DNA from: Dryas octopetala
Lineage: Eukaryota; Streptophyta; Magnoliopsida; Rosales; Rosaceae
DNA length: 64,000 bases
Assembly: GCA_963921425.1 (NCBI GenBank)
Contig: OY992834.1
Span: forward strand, 9,407,271 to 9,471,270
Reading direction: 5' to 3'
The notes beneath the pieces were generated by a model. That model was not told where the DNA came from, did not search any database, and saw only the letters and a program-made list of their open reading frames with translations. Below are positions 1-12,389 of this stretch, one piece after another. Numbering within the stretch: the stretch's first letter is position 1; each line of letters begins with the position of its first letter. Both the position numbers and the translations under genes were made by a program.

Positions 1-636
1 TATTTTCTATTTTTGTTCCAATGGCCAGTTATTAGATTTCTAAAATGTTGCTTTTTATAGAATAGTTGGCTCTGTTTATTTGCCTTATATTGGATATTAC
101 TTGTCTTATTAGGAGGAAGGTTGCTATTTTTAATAGTTTTTACAAGATTACATTTCAATTATATGATGCCATTATTGAGAATCTCTCAAATGCTATCCTC
201 TTCATTCTTTAATTCTTAATTTATTTTTTATTATGAAACAAGAAAGCAACCTCTTGAAATGCTCGCCTCATGCAGCTTTAACAACCCTAAAGGACCACTA
301 TTTTCGATATATACGATTTACATATATTTGAAACACAAAATGAATCAATAACAAAGCTAAGAAAAAGTGTCTTATAAAGTTATAATGGGTGAGGATGAAT
401 TTCTGTTATAATGATTTGTTAAAAATGATTTACTTTTACTTTTATTAGTTTGAGACTTTGAGTGAAAATGCAAACATTGCCAAAAACAAAATCCAAAAAA
501 TATTAAACAAATAGCAAAGGTGAGGCGAAAATTTCTAAAGAGTGTAATGGTCTTGTTATTTTATGGGTATGGTTCCGATGCTTGCTAATGTTAGGCCAAT
601 TCATAATCACTCATAGATATTATAAAGCAGGGAATG

Positions 637-989
637 CTATTCAATTCACCTTCTACACCGATTTTTTTTTTTTTTTTACAGTGTACATTTATGATCGAAA
701 CTGTTCATTTTTTAGATCTAATTATGAAGATCATCTGTGTAAAAAATTAACCAAATTGTAAATCGTTTGGTTATGTAACTATGATCAAATAAACAGATAT
801 TTTTTGTAACAAGTTGATTCACCGTTAGTTAATTTGATAACAATTACATAATCAAACGATTTCTGATTTAGTTAATTTTTTGCCAAAATGATCTTCAAAT
901 TATTATCTAATAAATGAACAATTCTTATCATAAAAATATATTGTGAAATAAGAATAATAAAGGAGAATGTCGATAAAGAAGGTGAATAG
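637..989. repeat. Foldback MITE-like element
   Basis: The two ends are imperfect inverted repeats. The left end begins CTATTCAATTCACC and the right end finishes GGTGAATAG. The inner arms also pair: a left segment with AATCGTTTGGTTATGTAA matches a right segment read on the other strand. No coding capacity and no clear target duplication, so the family is not assigned. Confidence 0.6.
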
Positions 990-1104
990 ATTTCTCTTAT
1001 AAATAACTAGATTTTATTTTCATCAAAATATATTGTGAAATAAAAATAATAAAGGAGAGAAGGTGAATAGATTCGTCACATAAATAACTAAGTTTCGATT
1101 TCAC
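929..1104 (+). repeat. Tandem duplication of the MITE right end
   Basis: About 90 bp occurs twice in direct orientation (roughly 929-1021 and 1022-1104). Both copies contain ATATTGTGAAATAA, AATAATAAAGGAGA, AAGGTGAATAGATT and ATAAATAACTA. The second copy lacks about 10 bp. The first copy includes the terminal repeat of the adjacent foldback element. Confidence 0.65.
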
Positions 1105-1831
1105 CCTTTAATCTTTGATTACTTCTTCAGTGTGTGATACAATTGATGGAACTTTTACTTTTTGAGGCATTGGGTGCTCACAACAGAAGACAGAGAGTAT
1201 CCGATGCTTAAAGAGAGTCGTTACTTTAGATGGGGAATATCCGGAAGCTTGAAGAAGTAAGTAGCCCACCCACCAACATAGTAAGAACTAAGAAAATTGT
1301 TTAGCTTCATAGACTTAACAACAGACTTTAGCTTCATCCTTTTCTACCAAAAAAATCCTTCCAAGATTAATAATTATTGACTAACTAATTCTTGATCTAG
1401 TAATATTAATTTTGCAATAAAGTTAGATCTCTATTCTAAAAAAAAAAAAAACTTAATAATTGTTGAGTTCTTTTTTATTGCAACTCTAGCTCAGTCTTTT
1501 GTCTCACTTCTTTGTTATAAATTTTCATTACAAATTTAGGCTTACATAAATTAGTTCTAACAACATTTTAAAAATAAACTTAAAAGTTTGGTTACAAGGG
1601 CCAGATCTTGCCTTGACCTTGTTGCATAATCCATGACGGTACGGTTAAGGCAACCAATCATGACCCTAAAAAAATAATGTTAGGGTCAATGATATGTTTG
1701 AAATATCTTGGGATTTAATGAGTAAAGTGGTTTTATAATTTTTATTAATATAGTGGATTTATAATTTTTATTAATATAGTGGTTATTAAAAGGAGGGGGG
1801 TGTGTAAGTAAGATGGGTTCATGAGAGGAGT

Positions 1832-2218
1832 GCTCTAAAACTAACTGGTTAACAAGTTAATACGAAGCTAACCATACTTTTGGGACTACCACATAACTAA
1901 TCTCATAATCCAAACCGTCAATTATTTAGGTCATACTTCAAAGATAATCATTACAAAAAATCAACTAAATCAGAAATCATTGAGTCATCTAATTGAAATC
2001 AAATAATTAGACGATCAGTGTTTTCGATAAAAGCATATAAATAGTTGTTGTTATAATCAAATGACTAAATGACTTTCGATTTTGGAGATTTTTTACAGGG
2101 ATGATCTTTGAACTAGGGCTTAAAAAATAGACGGTTCGGATTTTGATATTATATTGTGCGGTGGACCCAACAAGGTGGTTAGTTTTATATTAACTTACTA
2201 ACTAGTTAGTTTTAGAGC
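1832..2218. repeat. Foldback MITE-like element with about 30-bp terminal inverted repeats
   Basis: The left end GCTCTAAAACTAACTGGTTA matches the reverse complement of the right end (TAACTAGTTAGTTTTAGAGC) with few mismatches. The inner arms also pair partly. Non-coding, 387 bp. No convincing target duplication at the edges. Confidence 0.65.
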
Positions 2219-3011
2219 ATTTTTGGGATTCATGATACTTAAAATGACATTTTTATCTTTAAAAATAACGTTTTAACTAAAGTAATGGTTTATTTTGATT
2301 TGAGTCAAAAGTGAAACTTAAGTCCTAATTTGAGTTACTTGGAAAGTCGGATCTTGAATTACCATGAGCATATAAGTTTTACTTCATTTTAATTTAATTT
2401 ATGCTATTTGTTATGAATTTAAGAGTTAATCCTAAACTATAGAGGAGAATTTTTAAATTTGTGATACAGACTCCGGTTGAAAGTCAAGTACAAATAAGAG
2501 GAATATAGAATTCATTTCCAATAATAGGCTAATTATTTTCAGGGACCCGAGTTTCTAATTTTTGGGATAAAGGTCAACATCCCATAACCTCTTCCACTAT
2601 AACATAAAACAAAATAGTTTTCGATTGTTTATGTTAATTTTTCAGCGATGGAACATTTATGGCCAGCCAGGTGACATTTTTTGGTGGGAGCTTTACATTA
2701 TAACCTCCAAATCATAATTAACACAAACGTAAGTATTAAATTTGGGTGTTGTATATAATAATGGACCAAATTTGATCATTTAACCCTATTTTATGGGATG
2801 ATTTCAATCACAGCAATGCGGACATTATAAGAAAAAAGAATTAATGTTGCACCAAAAAATATAGCCCCACCATAGAAATAAATTAAGTTGCACCAAATAA
2901 ACGATTAGGCCTTTAAGCAACCATGAAATGATGGTATGAAATCCTAGTCTTTTCTGGAGGTTAAAATTAAAACTTTTGGTACATATATGATATATTTATT
3001 TTTACCTAAAA

Positions 3012-3285
3012 TACAAGGGTAAGAATAAGATAAAAAGGTAAATGGTAAATGATTTGGACCCATTGTCTCCATTTGCATGTAGAAAGGAAAGTTAGGTTGG
3101 AAATGATTGCTTGCCCATAAAAAAAAAAAAAAAAAAAGTTGGAAATGATTGCATTAGAATGAGTGCTTATTGTGGTCCTTGATTTCCACTACCCCTACTC
3201 TATTTTCTTGAATATCTTTGAGGGCAAGCAAGACAAAAGCTGCCCCATTGTTTCCATGTAATCTCTCCCCCGTACTCTTCCTTTT
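3012..3285. repeat. Dispersed repeat, copy 1 (partner at 60440-60640)
   Basis: This stretch aligns over most of its length, in the same orientation, with 60440-60640. Shared blocks include GGTAAATGATTT, TTGGAAATGATTGC, ATTAGAATGAGTGC, TGTGGTCCTTGATTTCCACT, ATCTTTGAGGGCAA and AAGACAAAAGCTGCCC. It carries no gene I can recognise. The copies are about 57 kb apart. Confidence 0.7.
3111..3138 (+). mobile_element. Very short poly(A) retroposon with 15-bp target duplication
   Basis: Eight bases plus a run of 20 A sit between two perfect copies of GTTGGAAATGATTGC (3096-3110 and 3139-3153). This is the footprint of target-primed reverse transcription (LINE machinery, severely 5'-truncated product). 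The related repeat at 60509-60523 has a single copy of the 15-mer and no insert, so it preserves the empty site. Confidence 0.6.
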
Positions 3286-3371
3286 CTGCCAATTTGTATT
3301 TGACTTTTTTTGTTTTTTTCTTATATGTATATATCTTAAACTTTTTATTTCTTAATTTGCGAGTAGAGTGA

Positions 3372-3620
3372 TTTTTAAAGTATAAAAAATGTAAAAAATT
3401 ATTGTGTATGATTGTAACACTACGTGACATAATGACGTAGTGTTACCAAACTATTTAAATCATAACACGTATACAATTATTAATTTTTAAAACCCTAAGC
3501 TCTAAAAAATATTCTTAAAATTATACGCGCGGTATAATTTTAAATAAATTAATAATACCTCGTCATCATAATAGGTAGTGTTACAATCACATATAATAAT
3601 TTTTTAAAAATACTTTCAGA
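3372..3620. repeat. AT-rich foldback element
   Basis: The left arm (3372-3423, ending TGATTGTAACACTAC) and right arm (3575-3620, beginning GTAGTGTTACAATCA) are inverted copies. A second short palindrome lies inside the left part (ACTACGTGACATAATGACGTAGT region, 3420-3442). Non-coding; ends not sharply defined. Confidence 0.5.
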
Positions 3621-4641
3621 TAATTTAAAACACTATTTTTTTTTTCTCATTTATGTTTGGGCCGTTTGGCATAGACTATATGACCACTTTAAGTACTTTT
3701 TGGATAAGCGCATAAATATATATGGGAAAGCATTTTCAGGTGAATATGTAATAAATAATTTTCTTTTATTGAATATTTTTTTCATGTGAAAGGTTATTTA
3801 ATAGAAGTCTCCATATAGAAGTATTCCTAATCAATCATATGTGTGATATAAGGTTGAGAGAGTCATATATATCAGGAAAAAACTTCAAATTGGAAAAAAA
3901 AATTTATGTGATGAAGTACAAAAGTGTATGTGTCATCATGTTATTGAGTTGAAATAAATCAGTTATATTCTTATTACATAGAAGTTTCTCTATATATCAA
4001 TTTCCATCACTATCGATATGAATTGCAGTTCAACATATGTAATTAACAATTGATTAGGTGATAAATGTCATACAAGTAGTCCCTTTCAGTAGCATTAGAA
4101 ATTTAGAACCTTGTTGACTTAAAAACAAATTAAAACAACTTCCAACATATTCCAAAACTTGGGTATTGTCCTCAACAGGCAATTTCCAACGATAAACAAT
4201 TTCATACACTTTGTCTGTTTCTCTTGCATTGTCATTGTTATTGTGGTCTTGCTAGTGAAGTTTTTTACCCACCTCAAGGGCCCAACCAAATACAGATGAC
4301 ATAGCAAGAAATTATTAATAATAAAAGAAACATTTCAACTCCAAGTTCTTGTCCCTTCACAATTGGCTTCCCTAGCTTTTCTCTAAACAACAAATTTAAA
4401 AAATGGCCACTTGATCAGTTTTTTAAATACATAATTAATTACTATATTTAATTAAATTGTCCTATATACCCTTTGTCTCATTTGGGTCTTGTCATTAGAC
4501 AATAAATCAGCTTTGAAGTTGGTAAAGTGTGTGTGTGGTTGGTGGACCCCAACTACTTTACTTGCCAGTAGGGCCCAACTGAGCGCATTGAGGCCCAACT
4601 GCTCCTCACATGCACCATGGTCCATGGACAAGGCATTGGTA

Positions 4642-4642
<1 letters not shown>

Positions 4643-4680
<38 letters not shown>
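4643..4680. repeat. CT microsatellite
   Basis: A run of CT dinucleotides with one TT interruption. Open frames across it on either strand are repeat artefacts. Confidence 0.85.
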
Positions 4681-6894
4681 AACATTTATGCATTTTCCAT
4701 GCCAATTTTTGTCCTGTTTTTTGGTTTTTAATCCAAAATCTAAAAAGTAAAACTGTAAAACTCAAGGTCTTACATACCATACAGCAAAGCGTGAAAACCC
4801 TGGTCATTAAAAATAAGGCTAAAGTATTTATGAAATTGTTGGGATAATCCAATTAAAAGGACTATAGAATTGTTTCTACACAGACTACACCTACATTTGA
4901 TTCTACTTTAAGTAAATAAAAAAATAAACGGTAAAACGTTTATTCTTACACATATGTACATTTTTTGTAAGAGCCCAACTATCATTCTTTACCATCCCAT
5001 TTTTATTTGGATATGTTTCATTTGTTGTAAGAATGTATGACGTCCAACTTATATTGATCGATCTAATAACTCATCAGTAATAATATTAAGTTGATTAAAT
5101 TATGATGTTATCACTCAATTATGATAAAAATACTTTCAACTAATGTAAATATGGTACCATATTTGGTATTAGACTTTGTAATTTCACACAATCACATTCT
5201 CATGAGTATGTTCAGATATTCATATTCTCCATTGACCAAATTAATACATTTACAATTTGGTGTATTTTTTTATTTTTTATTTTTTGCTACAAGACAATTA
5301 AAGAGAAATGTTTATGCTTTTAAACAAGACCAAGCCAGACGCATAAATATTAGAGGGGAGGGGGATCACATCAAGTACCATAGTTCTTTTTTTACAACTC
5401 TATTCTTTGTAAATTTGCATGGAATTTTATAATTATAGTCCACAGTTCTCATTGCAGCCATAAAACTTTCATGTTTGTTGAAATTGTCATTATGGGTCAT
5501 GGGCCTCATGGCTGGTGCTTTCTTTAGAGCCTCTTTCAATTAGAAGGCAATTTTGAATTCAAATTGCAGTAATGATTACTAGAATAATACTTGACAAAGG
5601 GTATTGGGTCTAAGAGTAATGGCATAATTATGTCTTCAAATTAATTAATACTCTTTGATCCACCATTTCTTCATTTAAAAAGAAAAAATTAAAAGATTAT
5701 AGATGACCTAATCAAGCCAGACACTGTGACACATGTATAGTTTGGGGCATGCATCCATTGATATGGACTTGAATCCATACATTAGATGCGAAGAGGAAGG
5801 ACAAGTGCTTTGCCACCAAACCACTGATGCAGTGATTATATATTCTTTGATTTACTATTATAACAAAAATTATATTCCTCCAAAACAACATTGTTACTTG
5901 CCATGCAAAGAAAGTCTTTCTTTTTTTAATGGAAACAAAAAAAAAAGTATTCTAGTGTATATAATGTGCATTTATGCTTAAATATATAAAAAATCTATGA
6001 ATTTATACTAACCACGGTATTAAAAAAACAAAATTGACATATCTTGTTCAACAGTGCTTTGTCAACTACTCAACTCTAAAATTAAAAAAGTTAGTGGAAG
6101 TCATTATGAGCTATGACCCACAAGCTAACATGACTCCAAAAAGGACCGCAACCAATGTTGTAGTAACTCATTTATTATTGTGTCTTGATTCATACTAAAC
6201 CCTATAATGGTAAAAAAATTTAGAGTTATTCCTACCAAAAAAAATTTAGAGTTATGTGTATTTAGGATATTATTAATCTTTAAATTTATTTATTTATATA
6301 TTTATTAACAACTCTTATTCATAAGTCTTAAACTCATGAACACCTCTAACAAAAAGAGGATTAAGTGCAATCAAATAATTATTGATTTAAATTTATTTAT
6401 TAAAATTATCTTACGTAATATAAATTGTGTCAATACTACATAATCCTCTTAAAATAATAATACTATAGAGATAATTACATGTGATGCATGTACATAAAGT
6501 TGGTTAACAATGAAAATAGTTTACAATAACAGAAAGGTTTAAAATTAGAAAGTGTGATAGTTTACAATTATCATATTATCCGGCTAGGAATTCTATATAT
6601 ATCTCACTCTGATAGCTTTTCGTAATAATATTGATAATATTCTATGTTAATCTATATGTATGAAATTTCAAGATTATCCTTAATGCTTAAGAGGGTGTTA
6701 ATAATAAATCTAAAATAGGTCTAATTTTTCACTTTTACTTATCTTATTTCTACTTCATTCTTTCAAAGTTTCAACACTAATTTTCACACACAGGGTGTAA
6801 TAATTTATTAATTTTTAGTATATACAAAATGCTGTGTAAAATTTTTTTTTTTTTTAAATGTGTAGTTCCAGTATCACCCTTATTTGCATTTTGG

Positions 6895-6902
6895 CTATAT
6901 AT
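6895..6902 (+). promoter_or_regulatory. Possible TATA box of the TRM gene
   Basis: CTATATAT lies just upstream of a GC-richer, CT/GA-rich stretch that looks like a plant transcript leader. Transcription would start near 6925. This is inferred from base composition only. Confidence 0.3.
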
Positions 6903-6924
6903 CTCGTAGTTGTCTCGTCTGTCG

Positions 6925-8292
6925 TTCTGTCGTATTGACATTGTTAACCCTCTCGTGTGCATCATGTATGTGTGTCTCTGACGCTCACAACCTCTCTCTC
7001 ACAGATGCGTACACGTCAACAACTTCCCACTCATTTTCTCTGCCGCCAGTGTCTAGAGAGAGAGAGAGAGAGAGAGAGGTGGAGGTGGTGAGTGAGTGAG
7101 TGGTGACTTTGATGATGGTTGGAACTGCAGAGGAGAAAAAATGGAGACAGCCCAAGCTTTCCTTCCATCCAAAGCTCTCTCCTTTCTCAATGGGACCCAT
7201 CAAAATCAATCCCAACCCAACTGTCACGTATTCTTATACTCTCACCCAACACCAGCAACATCGTAAAGTTTTTGTCTTTCACTTTCTCACCATCACCTCC
7301 TTCTCTCCCTCCACTTTTTCTCAGTCTTTAATGGCTGCTCCATATGAGAATTCTACTTAAAAAAATTAGTGGGTCGGTGCTAGCTAAGCATTTGGACCTC
7401 TCTTTTTGGCTGTCAAAAAGATACCCACTTAGGAAAAAGTCTTTGTTTTAATGTTTTTCATCAGGTGTTGGGTAGAATTTGCTTGGATTTGATCTTGGTT
7501 TTGTGAAAACGTGTGATATTTTCAGTGCTGAAGGGTCTTCTAGGTGCTGGAAGCTCTGACATTGGAAGAGAATTTTGCAAGAAAAAAAGAAAAGACTTTT
7601 GCTTTTGTGAATAGCTCTGTTAGAGTTTAGCAGAGCTTATTGTTGGGTGTTTCAACTGGGTCGTTTTCATGGGTCTTTGATGCTACATTGTACTCAGCTG
7701 AATTTTTCAAGCTGTGTTGCTTTGCCACTTCAATGCTTGAAAGCATTGACCTTGAAAGAGGATTTTGAATAAAAAACCAAACGCATGCGTGAATTATTTG
7801 AATTATCAATTCCACCGTGCAGAACTCGTGAATTTTGGATCGAATTTGTGATAAGAAGATTTGGGTTTTTCACTTTGGAAGACAAGCTTTTGTGTATCTC
7901 AAGCTTCTGATCAATCTCCCACATCATTGCTTAGTTTTGTTCATTGAAGTTTGAGGGTGAATTTTTTTTTTTTTTACCTTTGACCATTTGTGATCCTTAG
8001 AGTTGAGGAGGTTTAATTATCTTTTTTGGCCTTTTCTTTGAAGAGAAGACCAAATTGCAAGACGTTTGAGCCTTTTGTGAAGAATGTGAGGTGCTGTGTA
8101 AGGCTTTTGTGAATGAAAAAAGAAGTCTTGGATACCTTGCCATCCAAAGAAAGTTTTGGTATCTTGAGACTTGAGCTTCACTCTGTTAGAAAGCTTGTGG
8201 GGTTGGAATTCGAATTTGTTGATTTATACAACAGACTTATCCAGCTGCATTTCTATTCTTCGCCATATCGAATTCAGGGCTCTGAAGTTTAG
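6925..8292 (+). other. Probable long 5' leader of the TRM gene, followed by a leader intron
   Basis: The region before the TRM start codon changes from AT-rich spacer to CT/GA-rich leader-like sequence, including a GA microsatellite near 7055-7078. A good donor (TTTAG|gtaatt) closes it at 8292, and an acceptor (catgcag) at 8683 opens the first coding exon, giving a leader intron of about 390 bp. Several ATGs lie in the leader, for example at 7331, so translation may be dampened by upstream frames. The 5' end is not known. Confidence 0.45.
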
Positions 8293-8745
8293 GTAATTGC
8301 TTTTGCATGTCATTTCTTTCTTTCTGATCAGTACTATTTTCATCTGTTATTTCATATTATAGAGTGATTAATTACTTTAGCTCTGCATCATTTTGCTTTT
8401 AACTGGGAAGCATTCTTACTCCAACTAATTGATTATCCTTATATCCTACCTAGGATTCTACTGGAGTAGAATTTTGCTATGTTTGAGTGAAATAAAATTC
8501 ATGTTTCTATGAACTGGTTTTGTTAATTTTCCCAAAAAACAAAAAAACAACTTAATTATGGGGTAGATCTTTCTTTATCTTTGAAGTTTTGAGTGGGAGA
8601 ACAAGATGACTGCATTTATATGTAGTACCCTGTAACTGCTGTGTATTGATCTCTCTTTTCTGTTTGTTGGCGTTTTCATGCAGTCAGACTAGTGACAATT
8701 TTGGATTCAAAAGGCCAAATAAAATTAAAAAATCATCCTTTCTTT

Positions 8746-11700
8746 ATGGCGAAGAGGTCTCAGAGACGCCCTCTGCGGTATGAAAAAGATCAATTAGGCT
8801 GTATGTGGGGTTTGATCAGTATCTTTGACTTCCGCCATGGTCGCCCCACCTGGAAGCTGATTTCGGATAGGAGGCATGGAAGCAGGCATGCTGTTGGTAA
8901 GAGCTCTGAACTCTTTTTTAATTGAAAGTGGTACTTGCTACATCCAAAGACTTTTCTGCTATCTGTTTCTGAATTTCTTTAGGCTGAAATGAACTCAGTG
9001 AGTAATTTTAGTCAACTTTTTTATCTGAATGCTTTTTCTTACCTGAATTATAATTAGGGATTGGGGTGGTTAGTAACTCTGCTTTGAAACATACAAAAGG
9101 CAATATTTCATTTTGTTGCTGAATTCCTATTTTCATTTTTCTGCAGGAACTGAACATTCAAGGAATAAGCTTGAGATGCTGAGTAATTTGGATGATAACT
9201 TTCAAGGCACCCTTGTAAGTGTGGTCAAGTTACAAGCATATCCAACTGAACTTGTATTGTGAAATTTAATATTGTGTGTTCTTCTAGTTATTCACTATTA
9301 GAGTGATGATATAACTAATAGATCCTTACTAAAATGTTTCAGGATGGCGTAGTGAACACAACAGCAACCGTAACAGCCGATGCTTCTAAGCCTAGTGTGA
9401 AGAAACTGATGGAAGAAGAAATGTTCAGTGAGCAGGACATAAAGAAGGAGATAAGCAATGATGAAGTAGAAACTAAACAATCTGATGTAGGCCACATCAA
9501 AACGGACCTCAAAAGAACAAAGAAGACTCGCAAGAAAAGTCGTGATATGGATCCCCATAATTTGAATGCTTCTGAAAACTCATCTGGATGCTCCTGTAAT
9601 CACAATCCAGAGCAGAAATCTAGAAGTAATTTTGGTGTAGATGAGATAGTGGAAGAGGTATGTCGCCAGATCCATCAAAAGTATATCAATTGTGTGAATC
9701 ATGACTTGAATGGTGAAGCTCCTGTGAAATCAAACTACAAGCATTCTGATATTGAAGAGAAATTGTGTGTGACAATCAAGGAGTTCATGAATCAGAAGTT
9801 TACTGATGGGAAGCATCTCACGGAAGATCAGAGAATCCACTTCAGAGAACTAATGAATGCACTTGACATCTTAAGTTCAGATGAGGAATTGTTTATGAAA
9901 CTTTTGCAAGATCCAAACTCACTGTTAGCAAAATATGTCCAAAACTTGCAGGGTGCTCAGATAGAGAAAGATGAAGAATCCAAGTCCCTTGCAGAGTCCA
10001 ACTTGTCAGAACAGAAGCTTGGTGATTTAAAACAATCTGAGGAGCTTGCCATCCGTAAACAGCGTTACTTTTTCAGAAGAAAGATCAAGCCTCAAAGAAA
10101 CCCAACTAAGGCACATGAGAATTCTGAAGCTTCAAAGAGAATTGTCATTTTGAAGCCTGGGCCTACAGGCTTACGAAATTCTGAAACTGAATGTAACCTT
10201 GGGTCATCCCCAGAATCCCATTACATTGAAAGAAATAAGGGGCCAAGTGAAAGAGTTGGTTCCCACTTTTTTCTTTCTGAAATAAAAAGGAAACTGAAGA
10301 ATGCTATGGGAAGGCAACAGCACGGGGTGTCTATTACTGGAATTTCAACCAGATTTGCCTATGAGCTTCAGAATTTGGGAGATAGTGACAATGGGATTGG
10401 TAAGGAGAAAGTTGGAAGTTCTCCTAGTAAAGAGCATTTCTACATTGAAAGAATTGCTAAACCTTCCAGTGGTATCAAGAAAGCAGACAGGATTGGCAAA
10501 ATGGAAGAATCTGAAATGAGTTTGAAACATGAAGATCATGGTATTCCTAATCAAAGGGTAGCTAATATCTATATTGAGGCCAAGAAACATCTCTCTGAGA
10601 TGCTGAGCAATGGAGATGATGCTGTAGATTTCTCGAGACAACAGTTTCCTAAAACCTTGGGAAGGATTCTCTCTCTTTCTGAGTACAACCTTTCTCCTAT
10701 GGGCAGTCCTGGAAGAGACTTGGAGCATGGCTTTGTTACTCCACAGATGCGATTATCTGCCTTTGAGAAAGTTAGGAAGGCCAATGAAAATACATGGTCT
10801 CCTAAGCGAGAGACAAATGCCAGCCCTTTAAGTCATGCTGCACAAAACTTAGAGAGTCAGCCATCTGTTTCTGAAAACAACCCTGATTATAAAGAACAGC
10901 CTCCTAACTCAGTACCAAGTATCTCAGATAATCCAATTCGTGAAATTAAAATAGAAGAAACCCATCTTTCCATTATAGATGAGTTGAGTCCTGAAGGTAT
11001 TGATTTTCTCAGCTGTTCAATATACAAAGACAAAACATTTTGAGAAATTTTGTGCTTGCTTTTTTAAATTCTTTGATATTTAGCATTTTATAAAATTTCT
11101 GCAGGTGATATAGCGATTGTAAAAGAAACTGAAACCGCAGTTCAGGAAGAAAAAATTATCTGGGATGCTCCCTCTGAATCAAGTGGCTCTTCCATTGCTA
11201 GAGGCGACCAAAATGGTGACATGGCTGAAATATTTGATGATAAAAGATGTTCGGAATGCTCAAAACAAGTAATAATATCTTACTTTTTCTGAGCATATAA
11301 TTTATTGTTTCTTTTTGTATTCAACTTTTCATGACATAAAAAAAAAAAAAAATGTTAAGATGAGTTTCAAATTGAAAAACAACATTAAAATCCCTTTCAG
11401 GATCTACTGAAGTTCTTAATCTTACATGTATAATCTCTGTGTGCGTTTATGCATATCAACTTTATCCTGATAATCATTCTTACTCATCTTCTAGGATTCA
11501 TTTGATGAGAGCCCAGTGCAATCTTCTTCTTTATCATCCCCTTCCAGCTCTTCGACCACCAAGCATGTTGAAGATCTAGAAATTGCTACTGATTTACCAG
11601 AGCGGCCAAGTCCTGTTTCAGTACTTGAGCCACTATTCGCAGAGGATGAGATCAGCCCTGGGAAAACCATTTTTCGACCTGGTATTAATTCATAAGAGAT

Positions 11701-12389
11701 TCCTTTTATTTTTATAATGTTAGATAGAACTTCTTCCCTAATGTTAACTCATTCACTGATATGCAGTAGAGCTACCAATACAACCACTCCAGCTCCAATT
11801 TGAAGATCAAGACTCTTCAGCTACAGATCAAGCTAACAATGCGAAAACTTGTACAGAAGACAAGGAACTAATATTTGATTTTGTAAAAGCAGTGATGCAA
11901 GCCTCTGGCTTCAACTGGGATGACTTCTGTATGAAGTGGCTTTCTTCAGACCAACTTATTGAGCCATCATTGTGCGAGGAGGTAGAATTTTTTCCTAACC
12001 AGCTTTGCTATGACCCGAAACTCCTTGTTGACTGTATTAATGAAGTTCTAGTGGAAGTTTGTGGGCGTTATTATGGTTGCTTCCCTTGGGTATCATCTGT
12101 GAACCCTAGTATAAGGCCAGTACCAGATATGAAAACTGCTATTCATGAGGTGTGGATAGGAGTTTATTGGCATCTCCTTCCGCTTCCATTGCCTCGTACT
12201 TTGGATCAAATTGTTACAAAAGACATGTCAAGAACCGGAATGTGGATGGACCTTCGGTTTGATACTGAAACCATTGGTGTTGACATGGGTGAAGCTATTC
12301 TCCAAGAATTGATGGAAGACAGCATATTAAGCTTTGTAGATAGAAGTCTCAAAAGTGAAGATGCTTTAATTCTGGCTGAATTAGAGTAA
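8746..12389 (+). CDS. TRM-like protein with C-terminal DUF4378 domain
   Basis: Six coding exons: 8746-8896, 9147-9214, 9343-10996, 11105-11268, 11495-11681, 11767-12389. All junctions are GT-AG and the phases agree, giving 948 residues. The first ATG after the leader intron acceptor was chosen. It opens with a basic stretch and the block CMWGLISIFDFRHGR, which I associate with plant TRM/DUF3741-DUF4378 proteins. The middle is long, hydrophilic and Ser/Glu/Lys-rich, probably disordered. About residues 779-935 form the conserved C-terminal domain (FDFVKAVMQASGFNWDDF to DMGEAILQELMEDSI). Proteins of this family (TON1 Recruiting Motif) bring TON1/PP2A complexes to cortical microtubules and influence cell shape; which subgroup this belongs to I cannot say. 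A poly(A) signal AATAAA lies near 13019. The gene looks intact. Confidence 0.85.

Larger units (their letters stand above)
1..6890. other. Gene-free spacer upstream of the TRM gene
   Basis: AT-rich sequence with no open frame that looks like a protein. It holds three foldback elements (637-989, 1832-2218, 3372-3620), a dispersed repeat (3012-3285), a short poly(A) retroposon (3111-3138) and a CT microsatellite (4643-4680). In the rest, including 3.7-4.5 kb and 4.7-6.8 kb, I see only low-complexity AT-rich DNA. Two GGCCCAACT boxes near 4570-4600 resemble plant site-II promoter motifs, but no gene follows them closely. Confidence 0.6.

Noticed and set aside
4489-4731. Small open frame across 4.5-4.7 kb
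   Set aside because: Half of it is the CT microsatellite and it has no family resemblance.
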